Shown here piece by piece: positions 34,012 through 42,891 of a stretch of DNA of 64,000 nucleotides. This stretch comes from Streptomyces vinaceus. Lineage in GTDB: Bacteria; Actinomycetota; Actinomycetes; Streptomycetales; Streptomycetaceae. The stretch lies in contig NZ_CP023692.1 of assembly GCF_008704935.1 (NCBI RefSeq), positions 2,675,001 through 2,739,000 of the forward strand. The letters are read 5' to 3'. Both the position numbers and the translations under genes were made by a program. Numbering within the stretch: position 1 is the stretch's first letter; every line of letters starts with the position of its first letter. Under the pieces are notes generated by a model. That model made no database searches, was not told where the DNA came from, and saw nothing but the letters and a program-made list of their open reading frames with translations.

Positions 34012-35127
34012 ATGTCGATGCTGCCCTACCTGCGTGCCGCCGTACGTCCGGCCCTGCGCAGGTCCACCCCGTCCCAGCCCGGCTACGACGCCACCCGCGA
34101 CCCCTCCGCGAGCAGCGCGGTCGTCGACTGCGCCGTGTACCGCGACGGCCGACGCGCCCTGGGATCCGCGTGTCTGACCCCCCGTGAGGCGATGGCCCGG
34201 GTACGCGAGAGCGGCGGGTTCGCCTGGATCGGCCTGCACGAGCCGACCGAGGCCGAGTTCGCGGGGATCGCCGCCACGTTCGGCCTGCACCCGCTCGCCG
34301 TGGAGGACGCGGTACACGCCCACCAGCGGCCGAAGCTGGAGCGCTACGACGACACCCTCTTCACGGTCTTCAAGACCATCCACTACGTGGAGCACGCCGA
34401 ACTGACCGCCACCAGCGAGGTGGTGGAGACCGGCGAGGTGATGTGCTTCACCGGCCCGGACTTCGTCATCACGGTCCGGCACGGCGGCCAGGGCTCCCTG
34501 CGGTCCCTGCGCCACCGCCTCCAGGACGACCCCGAGCTGCTGGCCAAGGGCCCCTCGGCCGTCCTGCACTCCATCGCCGACCACGTGGTCGACGGGTACA
34601 TCGCGGTCGCGGCGGCCGTCCAGGACGACATCGACGAGGTGGAGAGCGCCGTGTTCGCCGCGCCCGCCAAGGGCTCCGCGCGCGGCGGCGACGCGGGCCG
34701 CATCTACCAGCTCAAGCGCGAGGTGCTGGAGTTCAAGCGGGCCGTCTCGCCGCTGCTGCGGCCGATGGAGCTGCTGAGCGAGCGTCCGATGCGGCTGGTG
34801 GACCCGGACATCCAGAAGTACTTCCGCGACGTGGCCGACCACCTGGCGCGGGTGCACGAGCAGGTCATCGGCTTCGACGAGCTGCTGAACTCGATCCTCC
34901 AGGCCAACCTCGCGCAGGCGACGGTCGCCCAGAACGAGGACATGCGCAAGATCACCTCGTGGGCGGCGATCATCGCCGTCCCGACGATGATCTGCGGGGT
35001 CTACGGGATGAACTTCGAGCACATGCCGGAGCTGCACTGGCGCTACGGCTACCCCATGGTGATGGCCGCGATCGCCGGATCCTGCTTCACCATCCACCGC
35101 GCGCTGCGCCGCCACGGCTGGCTCTAG
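34012..35127 (+). CDS. corA: CorA family magnesium/cobalt transporter
   Basis: 371 residues. A large cytosolic N-terminal domain precedes two C-terminal TM helices; the first ends in the GMN signature YGMNFEHMPEL (GMN at about 332-334), the selectivity loop of CorA pentamers. The C-terminus is short and basic (RALRRHGWL), as expected. AAGGAG 7 bases before the ATG fixes the start. The structured leader upstream and the nearby MgtE-like gene indicate a magnesium homeostasis neighbourhood. Confidence 0.95.
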   Translation: MSMLPYLRAAVRPALRRSTPSQPGYDATRDPSASSAVVDCAVYRDGRRALGSACLTPREAMARVRESGGFAWIGLHEPTEAEFAGIAATFGLHPLAVEDAVHAHQRPKLERYDDTLFTVFKTIHYVEHAELTATSEVVETGEVMCFTGPDFVITVRHGGQGSLRSLRHRLQDDPELLAKGPSAVLHSIADHVVDGYIAVAAAVQDDIDEVESAVFAAPAKGSARGGDAGRIYQLKREVLEFKRAVSPLLRPMELLSERPMRLVDPDIQKYFRDVADHLARVHEQVIGFDELLNSILQANLAQATVAQNEDMRKITSWAAIIAVPTMICGVYGMNFEHMPELHWRYGYPMVMAAIAGSCFTIHRALRRHGWL

Positions 35128-35183
35128 CCGGCCGCCTCCGGCCCGCTCCGGTCGGCGCGGGGCCACCCCCTACTCTGTTGCGC

Positions 35184-35696
35184 ATGACTCTCAGCACGCT
35201 CGACCTGGCCCTCGTCGAGGAGGCCACCAAGAAGTCCGGCCTCATCTGGGTCCGCGGCTCCGGGGCCGACCGGGCCCTGTGGCACGCCTGGGTGGACGGC
35301 GCGGCCCACGTGCTGGGCGACGGGCCCGGGGAGCAGCCGTTCCCGGGGCTCGCGGACGGCGCCACCGCCGAGGTCACCGTACGCAGCAAGGACAAGGGCG
35401 GCCGGCTGGTCGCCTGGACCGCGGCCGTACGGGAGCTCGCGCCCCGCGGTGAGGAGTGGCAGGCCGCGGTGGCCGAGCTGAAGGGCAAGCGGCTGAACGC
35501 GCCCGACGCGGAGGAGATGACCGAGCGGTGGGCGCGCGAGTGCCGGCTGCTGCGCCTGGAGCCGGTGGCGGCGAGCACCGACCTGCCCGGCGGATCGCTG
35601 GCCGCGACCCCGCTGGGCTCGCCGGCGGTGACCCGCCGGCCGATCCCGGCCGCCCTGCCGAAGCTGCTGCTCAAGCGGAAGAAGGCGGCCCGCTAG
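35184..35696 (+). CDS. Hypothetical protein (actinobacterial, cytosolic)
   Basis: 170 residues, beginning MTLSTLDLALVEEATKKSGL. The centre (IWVRGSGADRALWHAWVDGAAHVL, then AEVTVRSKDKGGRLVAWTAAV) suggests a small beta-barrel; the C-terminus is strongly basic (LLLKRKKAAR). No family recognised. It starts 56 bp after corA on the same strand and may be co-transcribed. Its stop is 2 bases before a run of 15 C. Confidence 0.75.
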   Translation: MTLSTLDLALVEEATKKSGLIWVRGSGADRALWHAWVDGAAHVLGDGPGEQPFPGLADGATAEVTVRSKDKGGRLVAWTAAVRELAPRGEEWQAAVAELKGKRLNAPDAEEMTERWARECRLLRLEPVAASTDLPGGSLAATPLGSPAVTRRPIPAALPKLLLKRKKAAR

Positions 35697-35697
35697 G

Positions 35698-35712
35698 CCC
35701 CCCCCCCCCCCC
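35698..35712. repeat. Homopolymer of 15 C between convergent stop codons
   Basis: Fifteen consecutive C bases separate TAG of the hypothetical gene (35694-35696) from the stop of the lipoprotein gene (35714-35716). It lies outside both reading frames. Length is prone to replication slippage and sequencing error. Confidence 0.9.
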
Positions 35713-35713
35713 G

Positions 35714-36511
35714 CTACTTCGTCGGGTTCGAGCCCTGCCCCGATCCCTTGCTCGGGGCCGGTGACGGGCCCGGGCCGCCGCTCTGGTCCTTGGTCGTCGG
35801 CATCTGGGTGCCGTAGTCGACGGTCTGGTCCTGCGCGGGCGCCTCCAGCGGAAACGTCTTGCCCCACTCCGCGAGCACGACCTGCCCGGCCCCGCCGGCC
35901 CGCTCCAGGCGCAGCGGGTACGGGGTCCCCTCCAGGGAGACCGACAGCTTGCCGCCCTTGCCCTTGTCGGCCGTCACGAGCACCGCCCGGGTGTGGCCGA
36001 CCTTGGTGTAGTCGTCCTCCTTGGCCAGCTTGCCGTCGAGTCCGAGCAGCCCGTCGAGCAGCACGTGCATGTCGGTGAAGCCGCGGAACTGCTTGTACGT
36101 GGGGTCGCTCTCGGGCACCTTCACGTACTTGTCGCCCAGCTTGCCCGCCGAGTCGGACTTCCCCCAGAAGGCGGCGCTGGCCTTGAGGTAGAGCTGCTCC
36201 CCCACGCGCAGCACCTGGAAGGTGTCCTCCTGAGACTTCACCTCGCCGGAGCCGCCGTCCTTGCCCAGCCGCATGTCGAGCGCGAAGGACTTGCCGCCGC
36301 TCACGAGCGTGCCGGACAGGTGCACCGAGGCGGCGGCGCCGGCCGCGGCCTTCGCCTTGTCCTCGATCTGGTCGGCGGAGAGCTTGCCGACCCCGTTGGT
36401 GCCCTCGTCCTGATCCGCGCCGCAGCCCGTACCGGTGACGGCGAGGCCGGCGAACAGGACGCCGGCGAAGGCCGCCCGGCGCAGCCGAGCGGCGGGGAGG
36501 TAGGCGGTCAC
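35714..36511 (-). CDS. LppX/LprAFG-like lipoprotein
   Basis: 265 residues with a lipoprotein signal (lipobox VTGTGC, Cys about residue 30). The mature part (SADQIEDKAKAAAGAAASVHLSGT, GEQLYLKASAAFWGK) has the fold signature of actinobacterial LppX/LprG-like lipoproteins that carry lipids across the periplasm-like space; the tail is Pro/Gly/Ser-rich. It is divergent from the MgtE-like gene. Lipid carriage is inferred. Confidence 0.82.
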   Translation of the reverse strand: MTAYLPAARLRRAAFAGVLFAGLAVTGTGCGADQDEGTNGVGKLSADQIEDKAKAAAGAAASVHLSGTLVSGGKSFALDMRLGKDGGSGEVKSQEDTFQVLRVGEQLYLKASAAFWGKSDSAGKLGDKYVKVPESDPTYKQFRGFTDMHVLLDGLLGLDGKLAKEDDYTKVGHTRAVLVTADKGKGGKLSVSLEGTPYPLRLERAGGAGQVVLAEWGKTFPLEAPAQDQTVDYGTQMPTTKDQSGGPGPSPAPSKGSGQGSNPTK

Positions 36512-36705
36512 GGGCAGGTGCCTCTCGTCGTGCGGTTGCGTGGTGCGTGTGCGAGCAGCAGGCAGCGTACCCGCCCGTAGCTCCGGTGCCGGGCGGGTGG
36601 TCGCCCGTACCCACGGGCGGACCGCCCCACCAGGACGCTCTCCCGCGGCACGGGCTAGCCTGAGGGGCGGCAGGACTGAGGATCGACGCTCTAGGAGGCG
36701 CTCGC

Positions 36706-37977
36706 ATGGCTGGTGGCGCCCCGCGGATCTTCGTCTCGCATCTGTCGGGTGTGCCCGTCTTCGACCCCAACGGCGACCAGGTCGGCCGCGTCCGCGACCT
36801 CGTCGCGATGCTGCGCGTCGGCGGGCGCCCGCCGCGGCTGCTGGGCCTGGTCGTCGAGGTGGTCAGCCGGCGCCGGATCTTCCTTCCGATGACCCGGGTG
36901 ACGGGCGTGGAGTCCGGACAGGTCATCACCACCGGTGTCGTCAACATGCGGCGCTTCGAGCAGCGGCCCACCGAACGCCTGGTCCTGGGCGAACTGCTGG
37001 ACCGCCGGGTGACGCTTGCGGCCACCGGCGAGGAGGTCACCGTCCTCGACGTGGCCATCCAGCAGCTGCCGGCCCGCCGCGACTGGGAGATCGACCGGAT
37101 CTTCGTGCGCAAGGGCAAGAGCGGCGCGCTGCGCCGCCGCGGGGAGACCCTGACCGTGGAGTGGTCGGGGGTGACCGGCTTCTCGCTGGAGGAGGAGGGC
37201 CAGGGCGCCGAGAACCTGGTGGCCACCTTCGAGCAGATGCGCCCGGCCGACGTGGCGAACGTACTGCACCACCTGACGCCGAAGCGGCGCGCCGAGGTGG
37301 CCAACGCCCTCGACGACGACCGGCTCGCGGACGTCATGGAGGAGCTGCCCGAGGACGAGCAGGTGGAGATCCTGGGCAAGCTGAAGGAGGAGCGCGCCGC
37401 CGACGTCCTGGAGGCGATGGACCCCGACGACGCGGCCGACCTGCTCTCGGAGCTCCCGGAGGACGACAAGGAGCGGCTGCTGACGCTGATGCAGCCGGAC
37501 GACGCGGCCGACGTGCGCCGCCTCCTGTCGTACGAGGAGAACACCGCGGGCGGTCTGATGACGACGGAGCCGATCGTGCTGCGGCCCGACGCGACGGTGG
37601 CCGACGCGCTGGCCCGCGTACGGCAGGCGGACCTGTCGCCGGCGCTGGCGGCCCAGGTGTACGTGTGCCGGCCGCCGGACGAGACGCCCACGGGCAAGTA
37701 CCTGGGGACGGTGCACTTCCAGCGGCTGCTGCGGGACCCCCCGTTCACGCTGGTGAGCTCGATCGTGGACACGGACCTGCCGCCGCTGCGCCCGGACGCC
37801 TCGCTGCCGCAGGTGACGACCCATCTCGCCGCGTACAACATGGTCGCGGTGCCGGTGGTCGACGAGAGCGGCTCGCTGCTGGGCGCGGTGACCGTGGACG
37901 ACGTGCTGGACCACCTGCTGCCCGACGACTGGCGGGAGACGGACTTCCACGCCGAGGAGGTCTCCGATGTCCGGTGA
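36706..37977 (+). CDS. MgtE-like cytosolic protein: PRC-barrel, MgtE N-domain and CBS pair without a membrane channel
   Basis: 423 residues. An N-terminal PRC-barrel-like part (FVSHLSGVPVFDPNGDQVGRV and a second copy around 100-150) is followed by the superhelical MgtE_N domain (MRPADVANVLHHLTPKRRAEV, then DPDDAADLLSELPEDD) and two CBS motifs (GLMTTEPIVLRPDATVADAL; AAYNMVAVPVVDESGSLLGA). The five-helix Mg2+ channel of MgtE is absent. It may work as a Mg2+ or nucleotide sensor. AGGAGG precedes the ATG. Its last 11 bases overlap the DUF1003 gene, so the two products probably act together. Confidence 0.88.
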   Translation: MAGGAPRIFVSHLSGVPVFDPNGDQVGRVRDLVAMLRVGGRPPRLLGLVVEVVSRRRIFLPMTRVTGVESGQVITTGVVNMRRFEQRPTERLVLGELLDRRVTLAATGEEVTVLDVAIQQLPARRDWEIDRIFVRKGKSGALRRRGETLTVEWSGVTGFSLEEEGQGAENLVATFEQMRPADVANVLHHLTPKRRAEVANALDDDRLADVMEELPEDEQVEILGKLKEERAADVLEAMDPDDAADLLSELPEDDKERLLTLMQPDDAADVRRLLSYEENTAGGLMTTEPIVLRPDATVADALARVRQADLSPALAAQVYVCRPPDETPTGKYLGTVHFQRLLRDPPFTLVSSIVDTDLPPLRPDASLPQVTTHLAAYNMVAVPVVDESGSLLGAVTVDDVLDHLLPDDWRETDFHAEEVSDVR

Positions 37978-38668
37978 GCGGCGGGGCGGCGGCGAGCCGG
38001 CGCGCGACCGGCGCCGCGAGCAGATCCGCGTGCGGCGGGAGCTGGCGCGCGAGCACGCCCGCGAGTTCGCGCGCGAGCAGGGGCTGACCGGCCGGGAGGA
38101 AGAGGCCGCCGAGCGGATGCGGTCCAAGGCGGCCTCCGCCTCGACCGGGTCGACCGCGCTGAGCCGCTCGCCGCGGGTGCGCCTGGACCAGCCCCGGTCG
38201 GACCGGCGGCGGGTGCTCCCGGTGTACGACCCGGAGGCGTTCGGGCGGCTGTCGGAGCGGGTGGCGCGCTTCCTCGGCACGGGCCGGTTCATCGTCTACA
38301 TGACGCTGGTCATCATCGTCTGGGTGCTGTGGAACATCTTCGCGCCCACGCACCTGCGGTTCGACGAGTACCCGTTCATCTTCCTGACGCTGATGCTGTC
38401 GCTGCAGGCCTCGTACGCGGCCCCGCTGATCCTGCTCGCGCAGAACCGGCAGGACGACCGCGACCGGGTCAACCTGGAGCAGGACCGCAAGCAGAACGAG
38501 CGCTCCATCGCCGACACCGAGTACCTGACCCGGGAGATCGCGGCGCTGCGGATGGGCCTGGGCGAGGTCGCGACCCGCGACTGGATCAGGTCGGAGTTCC
38601 AGGACCTGATCAAGGAGATGGACGAGCGCCGGCTGTTCCCGGCGGAGAGTGACGAAGGCGACCGCTAG
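37967..38668 (+). CDS. DUF1003 membrane protein
   Basis: 233 residues: a charged Arg/Glu-rich N-terminal helix (RREQIRVRRELAREHAREFA), two TM helices (FIVYMTLVIIVWVLWNIF, and PFIFLTLMLSLQASYAAPLIL) and a C-terminal coiled coil with the DUF1003 signature QNRQDDRDRVNLEQD. It overlaps the MgtE-like gene by 11 bp. It could be the membrane partner of the channel-less MgtE-like protein; function of DUF1003 is unknown. Confidence 0.9.
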   Translation: MSGERRGGGEPARDRRREQIRVRRELAREHAREFAREQGLTGREEEAAERMRSKAASASTGSTALSRSPRVRLDQPRSDRRRVLPVYDPEAFGRLSERVARFLGTGRFIVYMTLVIIVWVLWNIFAPTHLRFDEYPFIFLTLMLSLQASYAAPLILLAQNRQDDRDRVNLEQDRKQNERSIADTEYLTREIAALRMGLGEVATRDWIRSEFQDLIKEMDERRLFPAESDEGDR

Positions 38669-38710
38669 CGGCCTTTCCGGAGGCAGGCTACCGAGCCGTA
38701 CCATCGGGGC

Positions 38711-39871
38711 ATGGCTACCGACACAAGCTCCGCCGCCGTGCCTGAGCAGGACGCGATCCTCGACGCGCTGGCGACGGTGAACGACCCCGAGATCCACCGG
38801 CCGATCACCGAGCTCGGCATGGTCAAATCGGTGGAGATCGGCGAGGGCGGCGAGGTCGCGGTCACGGTCTACCTGACGGTGTCGGGCTGCCCCATGCGCG
38901 AGACGATCACCAAGAACGTCACCGAGGCCGTCGAGCGGGTCGCGGGCGTCACCTCGGTCGCGGTCACGCTGGACGTGATGAGCGACGAGCAGCGCAAGGA
39001 CCTGGCGGCCACGCTGCGCGGCGGCACCGCCGAGCGCGAGGTCCCCTTCGCCAAGCCGGGCTCGCTGACCCGCGTCTACGCGGTGGCCTCCGGCAAGGGC
39101 GGCGTCGGCAAGTCGTCGGTGACGGTGAACCTGGCCGCGGCGATGGCCGCGGACGGACTGAAGGTCGGCGTCGTCGACGCGGACATCTACGGCCACAGCG
39201 TGCCGCGCATGCTGGGCGTGGAGGGCCGCCCGACCCAGGTCGAGAACATGATCATGCCGCCCTCGGCCAACGGCGTGAAGGTCATCTCCATCGGCATGTT
39301 CACCCCGGGCAACGCGCCGGTGGTGTGGCGCGGACCGATGCTCCACCGGGCGCTCCAGCAGTTCCTGGCGGACGTGTTCTGGGGCGACCTGGACGTCCTG
39401 CTGCTGGACCTGCCGCCGGGTACGGGCGACATCGCGATCTCGGTGGCCCAGCTGGTGCCGAACGCGGAGATCCTCGTCGTGACCACGCCCCAGCAGGCGG
39501 CGGCCGAGGTCGCGGAGCGGGCCGGCTCGATCGCGGTGCAGACGCACCAGAAGATCGTCGGCGTCGTCGAGAACATGTCCGGGCTGCCGTGCCCGCACTG
39601 CGACGAGATGGTGGACGTGTTCGGCTCGGGCGGCGGCCAGAAGGTCGCCGACGGCCTGACGAAGACGGTCGGCGCGACGGTGCCGGTGCTCGGCTCGATC
39701 CCGATCGACGTACGGCTGCGCGAGGGCGGCGACGAGGGCAAGCCGGTCGTCCTCTCGGACCCCGACTCCCCGGCCGGTGCGGCGCTGCGCGCCATCGCGG
39801 GCAAGCTGGGCGGCCGCGCGCGCGGCCTGGCCGGCATGTCGCTGGGCATCACCCCGCGCAACAAGTTCTGA
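38711..39871 (+). CDS. mrp: Mrp/ApbC/NBP35 family iron-sulfur cluster carrier ATPase
   Basis: 386 residues. An N-terminal MIP18/FeS-assembly domain (residues about 10-95, with VSGCPMR) precedes the P-loop ATPase with the deviant Walker A GKGGVGKSS (128-136), DADIYGHSVPRMLG and the CPHC cluster-binding motif. Mrp proteins dimerise through CxxC, hold a [4Fe-4S] cluster and pass it to apoenzymes. It follows the DUF1003 gene by 42 bp on the same strand and ends at a strong terminator. Confidence 0.95.
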   Translation: MATDTSSAAVPEQDAILDALATVNDPEIHRPITELGMVKSVEIGEGGEVAVTVYLTVSGCPMRETITKNVTEAVERVAGVTSVAVTLDVMSDEQRKDLAATLRGGTAEREVPFAKPGSLTRVYAVASGKGGVGKSSVTVNLAAAMAADGLKVGVVDADIYGHSVPRMLGVEGRPTQVENMIMPPSANGVKVISIGMFTPGNAPVVWRGPMLHRALQQFLADVFWGDLDVLLLDLPPGTGDIAISVAQLVPNAEILVVTTPQQAAAEVAERAGSIAVQTHQKIVGVVENMSGLPCPHCDEMVDVFGSGGGQKVADGLTKTVGATVPVLGSIPIDVRLREGGDEGKPVVLSDPDSPAGAALRAIAGKLGGRARGLAGMSLGITPRNKF

Positions 39872-39911
39872 GCGCCGCGAACGGCGCCGGGAACAAACGC
39901 CGGGAACGAGG

Positions 39912-39937
39912 AGGGCACCGCCGGCCGGCGGTGCCCT
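39912..39937. terminator. Bidirectional terminator after mrp
   Basis: 26-bp perfect inverted repeat centred on CCGG (AGGGCACCGCCGG and its complement) followed by TTTCCC on the plus strand, between convergent genes. Confidence 0.9.
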
Positions 39938-39951
39938 TTCCCGTATCCGGA

Positions 39952-40734
39952 CTACGCGTACGCGGCCAGATCGGCGATCACCGAGAAGCCGAGCCCGTAC
40001 GCGCTCATCCCGCGCCCGTACGCGCCCACGTGCACGCCGCCCTTCGTCGACCCCGCCAGGACCCAGCCGAACTCCGACTCGCGGTAGTGGAACGGCGTCG
40101 GCTCCCCGTCGACCGGGAGCGAGAGCGTCGACCAGTCCGGGCCCGCGAGGTCGTCTGCGAGTTCCCAGGCGGCCTCGGTCTGCTGGTCGAGCCAGTCGTC
40201 GCGCAGGGTGTGGTCCATCTGGCCCGGCCAGCTGTAGGCCAGCAGCCCCGAGCCGGCCAGCCAGGCCGCCGAGGAGACCGAGGTGGCCTCCAGGACGCCG
40301 GTGCCGTCGCTGCTGCGGCGCAGCGGGTTGCTCGCGACGGTGACGACCACCGCGAAGCGCTCCTTCTCGCCGGTGGCGAGCTCCCCGCGCGCGGAGGGCT
40401 CGTCGCCGTGGCCGGTGGAACCGTGCTCGACGGTGCCGTCGGCCCCGGTGCCCACCTGCATGAGCCAGCGCGGGCCGGTGTAGGCCCCGTCCAGCCCGTA
40501 CCAGGGGAATTCGGCCCGCAGGTACGCCTCCACCGCCCGGCGGGCCGCCGGGACGGGCACGGCGCCCTCCTCGGGCTGCTGGGGCTCGGGCTGCGCGGGC
40601 GCCGCCTGCGGGGACGCGGCGGCGGTCTCGGCCGGCCCGGGTTGCGGCTGCGCGGCTGGTGCAGCTGGTGCGGCAGCGGGAGCGGGCGCCTCGGCGGGCT
40701 GTACCCCTACCCGGCTACTGCTCGTCGTCTCCAT
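39952..40734 (-). CDS. Hypothetical protein with Pro/Ala-rich N-terminus
   Basis: About 260 residues from the ATG at 40734 (GAGAGG 9 bases upstream). Residues 10-75 are Pro/Ala/Gln-rich and disordered. The folded part (RAVEAYLRAEFPWYGLDGAY, LLAYSWPGQMDHTLRDDWL, YGLGFSVIADLAAYA) contains many aromatic residues and is conserved in streptomycetes as far as I recall, but I cannot assign a function. It is upstream of nothing on its strand except the gap to mrp. Confidence 0.72.
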   Translation of the reverse strand: METTSSSRVGVQPAEAPAPAAAPAAPAAQPQPGPAETAAASPQAAPAQPEPQQPEEGAVPVPAARRAVEAYLRAEFPWYGLDGAYTGPRWLMQVGTGADGTVEHGSTGHGDEPSARGELATGEKERFAVVVTVASNPLRRSSDGTGVLEATSVSSAAWLAGSGLLAYSWPGQMDHTLRDDWLDQQTEAAWELADDLAGPDWSTLSLPVDGEPTPFHYRESEFGWVLAGSTKGGVHVGAYGRGMSAYGLGFSVIADLAAYA

Positions 40735-40884
40735 CGATGCGGCCTCTCGTTCCGTGGGGTCCGGAACGCGCCCACCCCCACGTGTCGTCGGGGGGACCCC
40801 CACCCTGGGGCGTCCTGGGTCCGGACTCATGGAGGATAGCCACCGGACCCCGAATCGCCCGGAAGGCTCGAAACGAGGGGTGTC

Positions 40885-41322
40885 TCAGGTGGCGTCGGCG
40901 TCGTACGGGGTGCGCTGCTCGGCGGCCGGGGCGGCGGCCTTCTTCAGCAGGTCCGGGCCGGTGGCCGGGGGCGCGGCGGAGGCGGCCGGGGCGGAGTCGC
41001 CCTCGCGGCTGTTCACGGCGTCGGTGACGTCGTTCAGCTCCTTGCGGAGATCGAAGGTGCTGCGGATCTCCTTCAGGTCCTCGTTCTCGCTCAGCTGCTT
41101 GCGCAGGAACGTCTTCGGATTCAGGTCCTCGAACTCGAAGTCCTTGAACTCGGGACCGAGTTCGGAGCGGATGTCCTGCTTCGCGCTGTCGGAGAACGCG
41201 CGGATCTTCCGGATGACCCCGGAGACGTCCTGGATCACCTTGGGCAGCTTGTCCGGACCGAAGATGAGGATGGCGAGCACCACGATGGTGACCAGCTCGA
41301 GTGCGCCTATGTCGTTGAACAC
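40885..41322 (-). CDS. tatB: Sec-independent protein translocase subunit TatB
   Basis: 145 residues: one N-terminal TM helix (ALELVTIVVLAILIFGPDKLP) with the FGP hinge, then an amphipathic helix and a charged C-terminus. The Glu in the helix (GALELV) is the TatB-type residue that contacts TatC. It binds twin-arginine precursors with TatC. It is the last gene of the sigma/anti-sigma/htrA/tatB block, a gene order shared with mycobacteria. Confidence 0.92.
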   Translation of the reverse strand: MFNDIGALELVTIVVLAILIFGPDKLPKVIQDVSGVIRKIRAFSDSAKQDIRSELGPEFKDFEFEDLNPKTFLRKQLSENEDLKEIRSTFDLRKELNDVTDAVNSREGDSAPAASAAPPATGPDLLKKAAAPAAEQRTPYDADAT

Positions 41323-41428
41323 CTTGCCGCTCCTCGGCTCTTTTCACTTCGGGCCACGACACACGGTACCCGGCCTTGTCGGCGGGCCCATACATCGGTG
41401 CGGCATCGGCCCGGGATTCTCCATCTGG

Positions 41429-42763
41429 TCATGATCCGTTCGCCGAACCGAGGACCAGGTCCAGGGTGCGCTCCCGGCCGTCGCGCAGGACGGTCAGGGC
41501 GAGGGGGTCTCCCGGGCGGTGGGCGCGGATCTTGATGACGAGCTCGTCGCCGCCGTGCACCCGCACGCCGTCCACCTTGGTGATCACGTCGCCGCCCTGG
41601 ATCCCGGCCCGGGCACCGGGGCCGTCCGGGGTGACGGCGGGCTTGCCGCCCTCGCCCTTGGTCCCGACGCGGGCCCCGTCCCCGGTGTACTCCATGTCGA
41701 GGGTGACGCCGATGACGGGGTGGGTGGCCCGGCCGGTGCGGATCAGCTCCTCGGCGACGCGCTTGCCCTGGTTGACCGGGATGGCGAAGCCGAGCCCGAT
41801 GCTGCCGCTCTGCTTGGCGCGTTCTGCGCCATCGCCGCTTGCGTCGGCTCCCCGGATGGCGCTGTTGATGCCGATCACGCGGGCCTTGGCGTCCAGGAGC
41901 GGGCCGCCGGAGTTCCCCGGGTTGATCGGGGCGTCGGTCTGGAGGGCGTCGACGTAGCTGATGTCGCTGCCGTCGCCCTTGTCCCCGCCGGCGGTGATGG
42001 GGCGGCCGGTGGCGCTGATGATGCCGGCGGTGACGGTGTTGGAGAGGTCGAAGGGCGCGCCGATGGCCACGACCGGGTCGCCGACCTTCACGTTCTCGGA
42101 GTTGCCGAGGGAGAGCGGCTGCAGGCCCCGTACGCCGTCGACCTTGACCACGGCCAGGTCGTAGCCGCTGTCGCGCCCGACCAGCTGGGCGGTGACGCTC
42201 TCGCCGGTGCTGAAGGTGACCGTTATGTCCTTGGCGTCGGAGACGACGTGGTTGTTGGTGAGGATGTGGCCCTGCCCGTCGAGGACGAACCCGGTTCCGG
42301 TACCACTGCCGGCGCTGCCGCGTACGTGGAGGGTGACGACGCCGGGCAGGGCGGTGGCGGCGATGCCGGCCACGCTCTCGGGGGCGCGGTTCTTGCTCTC
42401 GACGGCGGCCTGGGGGAGTTCGAGGCGCGTGCTGCTCCGGCGCTCCGCGAGCACGCCGAGCCACCCGCCGACGCCTCCCGCGAGCAGGGCGATGCCGAGC
42501 CCGAGGGCGAGGGCGTGCCGCACCCGTACGACGGGCCCGCCGCCGGCCGCTTTGCCCCGGTCCGCGACCTGGAGTGGCTGCTCGCCCCAGGGGTCGTACC
42601 GGGGCGCGGGTACGGCTTCGGCGGGCAGGGGCTCCGTATCGGCCGCCGGTACGGAGTCCGGCTGCGCGGGCCGCTCCGCCGCGGCGGAGCCCGCCTCCGC
42701 TTGGGGTGCGGCGGGGCGGCTCCACCACTTCGGGGCCGTGTCGGACTGCGGCTGGTCGGCCAT
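41429..42763 (-). CDS. HtrA/DegP-like membrane-anchored serine protease with PDZ domain
   Basis: 444 residues. A proline-rich cytosolic N-terminus of about 75 residues, one TM helix (HALALGLGIALLAGGVGGWLG), then a trypsin-like domain with the triad in LTNNHVV (His), GYDLAVVKV (Asp) and NPGNSGGPLL (Ser), and a C-terminal PDZ domain (ARAGIQGGDVITKVDGVRV). It degrades or refolds misfolded extracytoplasmic proteins. GGGAG 7 bases before the ATG at 42763 sets the start. Placed after the sigma/anti-sigma pair, so likely controlled by that sigma factor under envelope stress. Confidence 0.93.
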   Translation of the reverse strand: MADQPQSDTAPKWWSRPAAPQAEAGSAAAERPAQPDSVPAADTEPLPAEAVPAPRYDPWGEQPLQVADRGKAAGGGPVVRVRHALALGLGIALLAGGVGGWLGVLAERRSSTRLELPQAAVESKNRAPESVAGIAATALPGVVTLHVRGSAGSGTGTGFVLDGQGHILTNNHVVSDAKDITVTFSTGESVTAQLVGRDSGYDLAVVKVDGVRGLQPLSLGNSENVKVGDPVVAIGAPFDLSNTVTAGIISATGRPITAGGDKGDGSDISYVDALQTDAPINPGNSGGPLLDAKARVIGINSAIRGADASGDGAERAKQSGSIGLGFAIPVNQGKRVAEELIRTGRATHPVIGVTLDMEYTGDGARVGTKGEGGKPAVTPDGPGARAGIQGGDVITKVDGVRVHGGDELVIKIRAHRPGDPLALTVLRDGRERTLDLVLGSANGS

Positions 42764-42891
42764 GGGCGCGCTCCCTGGGGGTCCCCCGGCGGAGACAGGG
42801 GGAAGTACCTGTAGCACCGCCGGGCGGCGCATCTGCCGCAGATTCAACCAGGTCCCGCGCCGACCGGGGGCTCCGCCCCCGGTACCCGTCC

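Noticed and set aside
35724..35740. GGTTCGAGCCC looks like a tRNA T-arm
   Set aside because: It is the C-terminal codons of the lipoprotein gene; no acceptor stem, D arm or anticodon arm fits around it.
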